NCBI GenBank assembly: GCA_035315685.1
Contig: DATFXR010000386.1
Span: 1 to 6,322 of the forward strand
Source of the DNA: QHWK01 sp035315685
GTDB lineage: Bacteria; Acidobacteriota; Vicinamibacteria; Vicinamibacterales; CAVVIG01
Length of the DNA stretch: 6,322 bases
Reading direction: 5' to 3'
Of this stretch, positions 1 to 5,239 are shown in pieces. Within the stretch, counting starts at the first letter, position 1. Each line of letters opens with the position of its first letter. The notes under the pieces are model-generated. The model made no database searches. It had not been told where the DNA came from and was given only the letters and a program-made list of their open reading frames with translations. The position numbers and the translations under genes are program-made.

Positions 1-1024
1 CGGCAGCCCGCATCAGGGCGCGCGGTTCTACAACCCGGAGCTGCCCTCGACCGAGCCGTTCGTGCCGGGTCATCGCACCTGCGCCGGCTGCGGTCCGTCA
101 ATCCAGTACCGGATGACGAGCAAGGCGGCCGGCGACAACACCATCCTCGTCGGCCCGACCGGCTGCATGTACGTGGCGAACAGCTCCTACCTCTGCACGC
201 CGTACAACGTGCCCTGGGCGCACACGCAGATCGGCAGCTCCGGCAGCTTCACCGCCGGCGTCGCCGCTGCCTACGAGGCGATGATCCGCAAGGGGAAATG
301 GAAGGGCGCGTTTCCCAACATCATCTGCGAGGCGGGGGACGGCAGCGCGTCGGACATCGGGATCGGATCGATCTCCGGTGCGCTCTACCGCAACCACGAT
401 TGCCTGATCATCTGCTACGACAACGAGCAGTACGCGAACACCGGCATCCAGGCCTCGTCTCGAACTCCCTACGGCGGCATGACCACGTTCTCGCCGCCGG
501 GGCCGAAGATCCCCGAGGCGAAGACGCTCTTCCCGAAAGATCTGGCGCGCATGATGGCGGCTGGACATCCGCATTGCTACGTCAGCACGGCGAGCGTCGG
601 TTATCCGATCGACCTCATGAACAAAGTGCGCAAAGGCCTGAATCACAAAGGCGCCGCGTTCCTGATGGTCTACACGCCGTGCCAGAAGGGGTTCGTCTAC
701 GAGACGCCGCGCTCGATCGATCTCGGCCGGCTGGTCGTCGAGTGCGGGCTGTATCCGATCTGGGAATGGAACCCGGAGAAGCGGGAGTACGACAACAGCT
801 TCCGGCCGCAGCACATGCGGCCGGTGTCCGAGTACCTGAAGCTGCAGGGGCGGTTCGGCCACCTGCATGCGGAACACATCGCGACGCTGCAGCGGTTCGC
901 GAACGAGCAGTGGAAGATGATGGGTGTGGAGCTGCCGGAAGCGCTCATTCGCGCAACAGATCCGACTGCGATTGCCGACATGGCTTCCGCGGAGGCCGCG
1001 GCCGCGGTCGCGCACACGGTGTAG
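1..1024 (+). CDS. porB: 2-oxoacid (pyruvate):ferredoxin oxidoreductase beta subunit, 5'-partial
   Basis: This is the thiamine-diphosphate-binding beta subunit of pyruvate/2-oxoacid:ferredoxin oxidoreductase, which oxidatively decarboxylates a 2-oxoacid to acyl-CoA and passes electrons to ferredoxin in the cytoplasm. The frame is open to the left edge (first full codon at base 2), so the true start lies outside. A GTG at 62 is internal to conserved sequence and is not the start. Counting from that GTG, a CAGCG motif (Cys7, Cys10), Cys35 in TGCMY and Cys207 in TPCQKG are the likely 4Fe-4S ligands. GDG at 92-94 followed by YDNEQYANTG at 119-128 is the ThDP/Mg motif. The C-terminal tail after about residue 290 is Ala-rich and weakly constrained. 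The alpha subunit is expected just upstream. Family assignment is firm; substrate (pyruvate versus another 2-oxoacid) is inferred. Confidence 0.93.
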   Translation, partial: GSPHQGARFYNPELPSTEPFVPGHRTCAGCGPSIQYRMTSKAAGDNTILVGPTGCMYVANSSYLCTPYNVPWAHTQIGSSGSFTAGVAAAYEAMIRKGKWKGAFPNIICEAGDGSASDIGIGSISGALYRNHDCLIICYDNEQYANTGIQASSRTPYGGMTTFSPPGPKIPEAKTLFPKDLARMMAAGHPHCYVSTASVGYPIDLMNKVRKGLNHKGAAFLMVYTPCQKGFVYETPRSIDLGRLVVECGLYPIWEWNPEKREYDNSFRPQHMRPVSEYLKLQGRFGHLHAEHIATLQRFANEQWKMMGVELPEALIRATDPTAIADMASAEAAAAVAHTV

Positions 1025-1030
1025 CGGGAC

Positions 1031-1104
1031 AAGCAACCGCAGAGATCGCAGAGACCGCAGAAAAGAATTTATCTCTGCGATCTCCGCGGTCTCTGCGGTT
1101 GCTT
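1031..1104. repeat. Palindromic intergenic repeat, copy 1
   Basis: Imperfect inverted repeat: the left arm 1031-1060 pairs with 1075-1104 (27 of 30 positions complementary) around a 14-base A/T-rich loop. Each arm is AAGCA followed by about three 9-base units of the form AYCGCAGAG. It begins 6 bases after the porB stop and ends 16 bases before the likely start of the next gene, so it fills almost the whole gap. There is no T-run after the stem, so it is not a standard intrinsic terminator. In RNA it would form a long hairpin that could affect mRNA stability or read-through. A second copy lies at 1483-1560. Confidence 0.9.
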
Positions 1105-1120
1105 TCCACGGGGGATGGTG

Positions 1121-1480
1121 ATGAGCGACTCGAATCAGCAATCCGCGACCTCGCAGGAGAGCTACATCGTCGCTGAGGGCAAGAAACGCGGCGCGACACG
1201 CGATGTGCGGCCGGAAGCGGCGCACGATCGCTATTACACGGTGCTGCGTGTGCACGCCGGCGACGCGATTCTCACCGAGAACTGGCACACCAAGGAAGTG
1301 TTCGAGCACGTGCGCAACAACTTCGAGGGGTACACGTTCCAGATGCGAACGCTCGAGGCGTGGGGTGCGCAGGTCGAGAACGATCGACGCGGCTACTACA
1401 CGGCTGGCGGCCGGGTGTGGGTGCTCGACCTCGAGCCGGCGGCCGGCAAGAAGAAGCGCTTCCTGGCGCCGAGGCACTGA
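1121..1480 (+). CDS. Hypothetical protein, 119 aa
   Basis: I do not recognise a family. The product is soluble-looking, without signal peptide or membrane segment. The first 20 residues are polar and probably disordered (MSDSNQQSATSQES). The middle contains YYTVLRVHAGDAI and TENWHTKEVFEHVRNNFEG, with a strand-then-helix look, and the tail is basic (KKKRF). Three start codons stand in a row at 1115, 1118 and 1121. The ATG at 1121 is preferred because the G-run at 1110-1114 then sits at a workable Shine-Dalgarno distance; the longer form only adds MV. The gene lies between two palindromic repeats and reads in the same direction as porB and the response regulator. That it is a real gene is supported by coding-like sequence and orderly spacing; function is unknown. 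Confidence 0.7.
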   Translation: MSDSNQQSATSQESYIVAEGKKRGATRDVRPEAAHDRYYTVLRVHAGDAILTENWHTKEVFEHVRNNFEGYTFQMRTLEAWGAQVENDRRGYYTAGGRVWVLDLEPAAGKKKRFLAPRH

Positions 1481-1482
1481 GG

Positions 1483-1560
1483 GGAAAGCAACCGCAGAGC
1501 GCACAGAGATCGCAGAGATCACTTTTTCTGCGGTCTCTGCGGTCTCTGCGGTTGCTTTCC
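1483..1560. repeat. Palindromic intergenic repeat, copy 2
   Basis: Inverted repeat whose left arm begins at 1483 (GGAAAGCAACCGCAGAG) and whose right arm ends at 1560 with the exact complement of those 17 bases. Over about 35 positions roughly 31 pair, around a short loop containing CACTTTTT. It has the same nonamer structure as copy 1. It starts 2 bases after the stop of the 119-aa gene and ends 10 bases before the response regulator ATG, leaving room only for a weak GGACGGA ribosome binding site. Confidence 0.9.
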
Positions 1561-1570
1561 GTGGACGGAC

Positions 1571-1978
1571 ATGCGAGTGCTGCTGATTGACGATACGCCC
1601 GAGATCGCGGAGTTGCTGTCGTTCGCGCTCCGCGATAACGGGCACGACGTCGTCGCGGTCGGATTCGATCCGGCGATTGGCGATCTCGTGGCCGAGCACC
1701 AGCCGGATGCGCTGGTGCTCGATTGCTCGTCGTTCGACATGACCGAGATGCTGTTCGACGCGGTTCGCGCGCACGCCGAGTACGCCACGCTCCCGGTCGT
1801 GGTCGTGAGCGACACACCTGAGAAGGCAGACGCCAGCCTGCGCCGCAGGGAGGCGGACCACGTGCTCCTGATACCAAAGCCTTTCACCGGCGGGCACATC
1901 GCGCGTGCGCTGTCACAGCTCTTCGATGAAGCGGGTGCCAGTCGCCGGTCCACGGTCGCCAATCCTCCCAATCCCTGA
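1571..1978 (+). CDS. Single-domain response regulator (CheY-like receiver)
   Basis: A 135-aa protein consisting of one receiver domain and a short tail. The acidic pair Asp7-Asp8 (LLIDD), phospho-acceptor Asp51 (ALVLD), switch residue Ser80 (VVVVS) and Lys103-Pro104 (IPKPF) are all in their family positions, so it should be phosphorylatable. After residue 125 the tail (RRSTVANPPNP) runs into a low-complexity stretch and has no DNA-binding or enzymatic output domain. It therefore probably acts by protein-protein contact, like CheY or Spo0F. No histidine kinase is in the window. The ATG at 1571 has a weak GGACGGA upstream, directly after the palindromic repeat. Neighbours do not suggest which pathway it serves. 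Confidence 0.9.
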   Translation: MRVLLIDDTPEIAELLSFALRDNGHDVVAVGFDPAIGDLVAEHQPDALVLDCSSFDMTEMLFDAVRAHAEYATLPVVVVSDTPEKADASLRRREADHVLLIPKPFTGGHIARALSQLFDEAGASRRSTVANPPNP

Positions 1979-2008
1979 TTTCCAACTCCGGATCCCGAAT
2001 CAGTCACG

Positions 2009-2329
2009 ATGTGGTCGATGGACGACTGGCGATACGTGGCGAGAAGCCAGATCACCGATCCGAAAGGACGGGCATGGTCGATCGCGCTGATGGACCTGCT
2101 CGGCCAGGACGGCGATCCCGACATGCCGAATGAGTGGCTCGAGCTCCAGTTCGCCTCGGGCCGCTACTACACGCTGATCTATTCGACGTCCGGCGCCGTG
2201 CAGTGGGAGCGCGGCCACCGATCGTTGCCGGACGCAATGGACGTCTACGAGCGCCTGCTCGCGGCGGTGCGCAGCGGCCGTCTCGATCCGGCGCAGCCGG
2301 TGTTCCGCGAAGACCTGCTCGACGACTAG
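2009..2329 (+). CDS. Hypothetical protein, 106 aa
   Basis: I do not recognise a family. The sequence looks like a small soluble alpha/beta protein. A first half with likely strands (WRYVARSQITD, AWSIALMDLL, EWLELQFASGRYYTLIYSTSG) is followed by a helix (LPDAMDVYERLLAAVRSG) and an acidic end (REDLLDD). There is no signal peptide, membrane segment or cysteine. The ATG at 2009 or an in-frame ATG at 2018 could be the start; neither has a clear ribosome binding site, so the first three residues are uncertain. It begins 30 bases after the response regulator stop, on the same strand, so co-transcription is likely. Confidence 0.65.
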   Translation: MWSMDDWRYVARSQITDPKGRAWSIALMDLLGQDGDPDMPNEWLELQFASGRYYTLIYSTSGAVQWERGHRSLPDAMDVYERLLAAVRSGRLDPAQPVFREDLLDD

Positions 2330-2391
2330 TGCCTGCCTTTCTCCGTTTCGCTAACCACGCAGTCTCCAGGTGGCTGCGCACTTCAAGGCAC

Positions 2392-2396
2392 GGAGG
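2392..2396 (+). promoter_or_regulatory. Ribosome binding site of the crotonase-family gene
   Basis: GGAGG lies 4 bases before the ATG at 2401 and fixes that start. The preceding gap from 2330 shows no other recognisable signal. Confidence 0.7.
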
Positions 2397-2400
2397 CTGA

Positions 2401-3165
2401 ATGCAGCTCGAAACGATGTACTCCACGATCGATGGCGCCGCGGCGGCGCTCGTCCTCAACCGTCCGCACGTCCTGAACTGCGCGAACGAGCAGTGGGCGC
2501 GCGATCTCAACACGCTGGTCGACGATCTCGCGAGCCATTCGCAGCTGCGCGTGGTCGTCGTGCGCGGCGCCGGCCGCGCCTTCTGCAGCGGCATCGATCT
2601 CACGGCGCTGTCATTGGGCGAGATCGGCATGACGTTCTACCGCAACTGGGAAACTGCGCTGCGCAAGCTGGAGGCGCTCGACGCGGTGGTGGTCGCAGCG
2701 ATTCAGTCGCACTGCATCGGCGGCGGCCTGCAAATCGCGCTCGCCTGCGACCTGCGGATCGCGCGCGACGACGCGCGGTTCGGCATCACCGCATTGCGGG
2801 AAGGGATCATTCCGGGCATGGGCATGTGGCGCGTCGCCCGCCACGCCGGCCTCGGCCGCGCGAAGCGGCTGGCGCTCGCCGCCGACGTCGTCGATGCCGC
2901 CGTCGCGCTCGAATGGGGGCTGGTCGACTGGGTCGTGGACGCCGACGCGTTCGAGAGCACCGTCGTCGAGCTCACCGAACGCCTGCTGTCGATGGCGCGG
3001 ACCTCGACGCGGTTGACGAAGAAGCTGACCAACATGGCGTTCGATGCGTCGTTCACCGAATTTGCCGAGACCTACTTCGAATACCAACGCCTGTCGATGG
3101 CGTCGGCCGACCACCTGGACGCGATGGAGAAGCATCGCGCCGAGCGTGCCGCGCGGCAGGGGTGA
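2401..3165 (+). CDS. Enoyl-CoA hydratase/isomerase (crotonase) family protein
   Basis: A 254-aa member of the crotonase superfamily, whose members bind acyl-CoA thioesters and stabilise an enolate in an oxyanion hole. The oxyanion-hole segments are clear: AFCSGIDL at 60-67 and HCIGGGLQIALACDLRIA at 104-121. The FGITALREGIIPGMG stretch at 127-141 is the usual third conserved block. By eye alignment to rat mitochondrial enoyl-CoA hydratase, the catalytic Glu144 position is Ala131 and the Glu164 position is Arg156. Glu134 is nearby and could serve instead. A typical hydratase reaction is therefore doubtful; isomerase, hydrolase, lyase or non-catalytic roles remain open. Length is normal. The start is fixed by a GGAGG 4 bases upstream. 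No other fatty-acid oxidation gene is adjacent. Confidence 0.9.
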   Translation: MQLETMYSTIDGAAAALVLNRPHVLNCANEQWARDLNTLVDDLASHSQLRVVVVRGAGRAFCSGIDLTALSLGEIGMTFYRNWETALRKLEALDAVVVAAIQSHCIGGGLQIALACDLRIARDDARFGITALREGIIPGMGMWRVARHAGLGRAKRLALAADVVDAAVALEWGLVDWVVDADAFESTVVELTERLLSMARTSTRLTKKLTNMAFDASFTEFAETYFEYQRLSMASADHLDAMEKHRAERAARQG

Positions 3166-3171
3166 CGCACG

Positions 3172-3315
3172 ATGACCAAGCGCCGCCGCCGTCCGCTCAG
3201 CCTCGAACCGATCGAGCAGGCGAGCCGCGACGAGCTCGAGGACACGGCTCACGCCGCTCGACGTACGGCGAACCAGGACCGCTTTTACACGTATCGCCGT
3301 ACCTTGGACCGGTAG
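3172..3315 (+). CDS. Possible small basic protein, 47 aa
   Basis: A short ORF begins 6 bases after the crotonase-family stop, with a weak AGGGG about 8 bases before its ATG. The product starts MTKRRRRPLSLEPIEQ and ends RFYTYRRTLDR. It is highly charged, likely helical in the middle, and resembles no family I know. Its last 31 bases overlap the 3' end of the convergent methyltransferase gene. The position just behind an upstream gene favours a real coupled gene; the short length and GC-rich context leave chance possible. Confidence 0.35.
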   Translation: MTKRRRRPLSLEPIEQASRDELEDTAHAARRTANQDRFYTYRRTLDR

Positions 3316-3761
3316 TCTCGGTAGCTGTCGCCGAATTTTCGATCGAGATAGCGTTCTTCCCGCGCGACGACCCCGACGTGCATCACGATGAGGAGGGGAG
3401 CGAGCACGACGATGCCCCACCATGTGTTCACTGCCAGCGTGAGGCCGAGATACAGCAGCGTCAGGGCGACGTACAGCGGATTACGCGAGTAGCGGAACGG
3501 CCCGGCCGTGACGACAGTGGTAGCCGGCAGGCCGGGGTTGATGTTCGTGCCGGCGGCCTGCATCGTGCGCCGGCCCCATCTCGCGAGCGCGATCGCAGCT
3601 ACGCTCAGCGCGAGGCCGGCTGGCAACGCGATCACCCATGCCGTGATCGGCAGCGGCCGGAACACCCGCAGGATGACAACCAAGAGCAAGGCGCCGGCAT
3701 AAAGCAGCGGCGGCAGCGCAATCACGCCTGGACTATCAGCGCTGGCCGACCCGGCTGCCAT
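3285..3761 (-). CDS. Isoprenylcysteine carboxylmethyltransferase (ICMT/PEMT)-family membrane methyltransferase
   Basis: A 158-aa integral membrane protein of the ICMT/phospholipid methyltransferase fold, which uses S-adenosylmethionine to methylate small or lipid-like acceptors. About four membrane segments are visible (roughly 16-34, 41-60, 97-112 and 114-131). The family signature is present: GPFRYSRNPLY at 87-97, REERYL at 134-139, and FGDSYRDYRSKVRRYV at the C-terminus. The frame stays open far upstream through the YVTN gene, so the start had to be chosen. The ATG at 3761 lies 17 bases after the YVTN stop and gives a normal-length protein, though no strong ribosome binding site precedes it. 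It is the last gene of the minus-strand cluster. The bacterial substrate is unknown; prenylcysteine is not implied. Confidence 0.85.
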   Translation of the reverse strand: MAAGSASADSPGVIALPPLLYAGALLLVVILRVFRPLPITAWVIALPAGLALSVAAIALARWGRRTMQAAGTNINPGLPATTVVTAGPFRYSRNPLYVALTLLYLGLTLAVNTWWGIVVLAPLLIVMHVGVVAREERYLDRKFGDSYRDYRSKVRRYV

Positions 3762-3778
3762 GTGGGGCGCGTCACCCG

Positions 3779-4822
3779 CTACGGCAGCATCGCCGTGGTG
3801 TTCCGCTTCGGCACGAAGCCGACCGGGATGCGGGTCACTTCCTTCAGTGACTTGATGTCGATCACCGAGACGTCGTTGGTGACGGGATTCGCCACGTATG
3901 CCGTCTTGCCATCCGGAGTGAGCGTCACCCACGCCGCACCCTTGCCGCCGAGCTCCGCGCCGCCGAGCGACTTCAGGTCCGGCAACGAGTACGCATACAG
4001 GTAGTTGTTCAACCGGCTGCATACGACGAGCGTCTTCTGATCGGCGGTCACGGCCATGCCGTGCGATGGATCGGAGCCCGCCGGCACCGTCTGCTTGCCC
4101 GGCGGCAGATCGGGATTCTTGATGCGGTGAATCTCTTTCTGCGTCGCGAAGTCGACGACGGCAAAGCCATTGAACCCGGACAGCTGCGCGAAGATCCACT
4201 TCGTCGATCCGTCCGGGTTCGCGGAGAACGTCATCGGCCTCACTCCCAGATCCATCTCGAGCACCCACGCGTTCTGGTCGGTTTGTGCGTCGAAGACGTT
4301 GATCGTCTTGCCGGCAATCGATCCGGCGACGACGTACTTGCCGTCGGGCGTGACGTAGGCGTTGTGGATGCTGCCCCTCGTCTGCAGCGTTTTCACGTTC
4401 TTCATCGCCGCTGTGTCGATCACATCGACGCCGCCCGGCGCCTCGATGATGCCGACGTAGACCTTGCGGCCGTCGCGGCCGATGGCGATGTTGTTGGGAT
4501 GGCCGCTGAGCGGAACCTTCTTCACCACCTTCAGCGTCTGGCTGTCGACGACGTCGAGCGTGCTGTCCGCTTCGTTGGACACGTAGATGCGGCTGCCGTC
4601 CGGCGCCGCCGCGGCGCCGTGGTTGACCTCGATGCCGTCGATCACGCCGACGACCTTGTTGGTCACGGGATCGATGATGTGCACGTTGTCGCCGGCACTG
4701 TTGGTCTGGATGATGCGGACCTTCTTCTCCGCCGCGCGCGGCGCGACCGCGAACAGGACGGCGGCGGCCGCCACAGCAACCGCAGAGCGCGCAGCGATCG
4801 CAGCGAAACGATTGTTCGTCAT
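3779..4822 (-). CDS. Secreted YVTN/YncE-like beta-propeller protein
   Basis: A 347-aa exported protein, close to the length of E. coli YncE. Residues 1-31 form a signal peptide: N-terminal MTNNR, an Ala/Val-rich core around 13-27, and a probable cleavage after Ala30 or Ala31. The rest is made of beta-propeller blades with YVTN-type units, clearest at 73-100 (APDGSRIYVSNEADSTLDVVD), 158-180, and 302-334 (TPDGKTAYVANPVTNDVSVID). Such propellers act as binding scaffolds in the periplasm or outside the cell; no catalytic residues are evident. The start overlaps the stop of the haem-protein gene by 4 bases (ATGA) and has GAGGAG 6 bases upstream, so the two are probably translationally coupled. Part of the signal-peptide coding sequence is an arm of the local palindromic repeat. 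Confidence 0.92.
   Translation of the reverse strand: MTNNRFAAIAARSAVAVAAAAVLFAVAPRAAEKKVRIIQTNSAGDNVHIIDPVTNKVVGVIDGIEVNHGAAAAPDGSRIYVSNEADSTLDVVDSQTLKVVKKVPLSGHPNNIAIGRDGRKVYVGIIEAPGGVDVIDTAAMKNVKTLQTRGSIHNAYVTPDGKYVVAGSIAGKTINVFDAQTDQNAWVLEMDLGVRPMTFSANPDGSTKWIFAQLSGFNGFAVVDFATQKEIHRIKNPDLPPGKQTVPAGSDPSHGMAVTADQKTLVVCSRLNNYLYAYSLPDLKSLGGAELGGKGAAWVTLTPDGKTAYVANPVTNDVSVIDIKSLKEVTRIPVGFVPKRNTTAMLP
4775..4805. repeat. Repeat arm inside the signal-peptide coding region
   Basis: 31 bases match the left arm of the palindromic repeat at 1487-1517 at 28 positions, including the first 16 in a row (AGCAACCGCAGAGCGC). It is a single arm; I see no facing arm next to it. Read on the minus strand in the gene's frame it encodes residues 7-16 of the YVTN protein (AAIAARSAVA). 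The equivalent frame of copy 2 would read SAISVRSAVA. Confidence 0.8.
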
Positions 4823-5229
4823 TGCTCACTCCTCGGTTGACCGACCACCCACGCCTTCAGGATCTGCCACTCGGGATCGTCTTGCGAGCTCCAGTGCTTG
4901 CCGCCGTTGTGAAAGAAATCGCCGCCGGCCTGTTCGGCGAGCGGGTGGATCAGCAGCATGCTCTTCATGCTGCCGGGCACCACGACGCGCTTCACCGCCT
5001 CGAAGTTCTTGCGCGACTCCTCGTCGTTCCACATGGCGCGCCCCTGCGGCAGCGGCTGCAGACGGAGCGGCGTCCCGGATGCGTGGCACGAAATGCAGCG
5101 GGCGTGGCCCGGGCGCTTGGCGAGGAAGATCGGCTCGACCTTCGTCTTGAACACCTCGTAGTCGAGCGACGGCTGCTGGCCAGCCAGCGCGATCAGCACC
5201 GCCGCGAGCACAACCCAGGTAGTCGCCAC
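4819..5229 (-). CDS. Secreted single-haem cytochrome c-like protein
   Basis: A 136-aa exported protein with one CxxCH haem-attachment motif (Cys45-Ile-Ser-Cys48-His49). The N-terminus (ATTWVVLAAVLIALAG) is a signal peptide with cleavage near residues 16-17. The layout resembles the short planctomycete/acidobacterial cytochrome c domain: FKTKVEPIFL before the motif, and GGDFFHNGGKHWSSQDDPEW then ILKAWVVG near the end. Met78 and Met81 are possible distal ligands, not certain. Start: a GTG at 5229 has GGAGG 4 bases upstream and directly begins the signal peptide. An ATG 87 bases further upstream would overlap the preceding gene and bury the signal peptide. The gene lies 10 bases after the gamma-glutamyltransferase-family stop and overlaps the YVTN start by 4 bases. 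An electron-transfer or redox-sensing role is inferred. Confidence 0.85.
   Translation of the reverse strand: MATTWVVLAAVLIALAGQQPSLDYEVFKTKVEPIFLAKRPGHARCISCHASGTPLRLQPLPQGRAMWNDEESRKNFEAVKRVVVPGSMKSMLLIHPLAEQAGGDFFHNGGKHWSSQDDPEWQILKAWVVGQPRSEQ
4829..4834 (-). promoter_or_regulatory. Ribosome binding site of the YVTN gene
   Basis: GAGGAG on the minus strand lies 6 bases before the ATG, inside the last codons of the haem-protein gene. It supports the start at 4822 and translational coupling through the ATGA overlap. Confidence 0.7.
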
Positions 5230-5233
5230 GATT

Positions 5234-5238
5234 CCTCC
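5234..5238 (-). promoter_or_regulatory. Ribosome binding site of the haem-protein gene
   Basis: GGAGG (within AAAGGAGGAA) on the minus strand lies 4 bases before the GTG at 5229. It occupies the 10-base gap after the preceding gene and decides the GTG start. Confidence 0.8.
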
Positions 5239-5239
5239 T

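Noticed and set aside
62..64. GTG as the start of the porB gene
   Set aside because: In-frame upstream codons (FYNPELPSTEPF) continue the family's typical N-terminus without a stop; the gene is cut by the window edge.
1031..1104. Intrinsic terminator after porB
   Set aside because: The hairpin is long and imperfect and is not followed by a T-run on either strand; the same applies to the copy at 1483-1560.
1031..1560. CRISPR array
   Set aside because: Only two copies about 450 bases apart, each itself a long palindrome, with a gene rather than spacers between them and no cas genes.
98..1897. 599-codon minus-strand ORF across porB, the 119-aa gene and the response regulator
   Set aside because: It lies opposite clearly recognised genes, is Arg-rich as expected for an antisense frame in GC-rich DNA, and runs through both palindromic repeats only because these have no stops.
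2370..4004. 544-codon plus-strand ORF across the crotonase-family gene and into the minus-strand genes
   Set aside because: Low-complexity Arg/Ala/Gly translation, out of frame with a recognised gene and antisense to two others.
3762..4829. Upstream open extension of the methyltransferase frame through the YVTN gene
   Set aside because: The extension overlaps the whole YVTN gene in another frame and has Arg-rich shadow composition; the ATG at 3761 gives the normal family length.
3779..5229. Quinohemoprotein amine dehydrogenase-like system (haem protein plus YVTN subunit)
   Set aside because: The haem protein is a small single-CxxCH protein, and neither the diheme large subunit nor the crosslinked small subunit is present.
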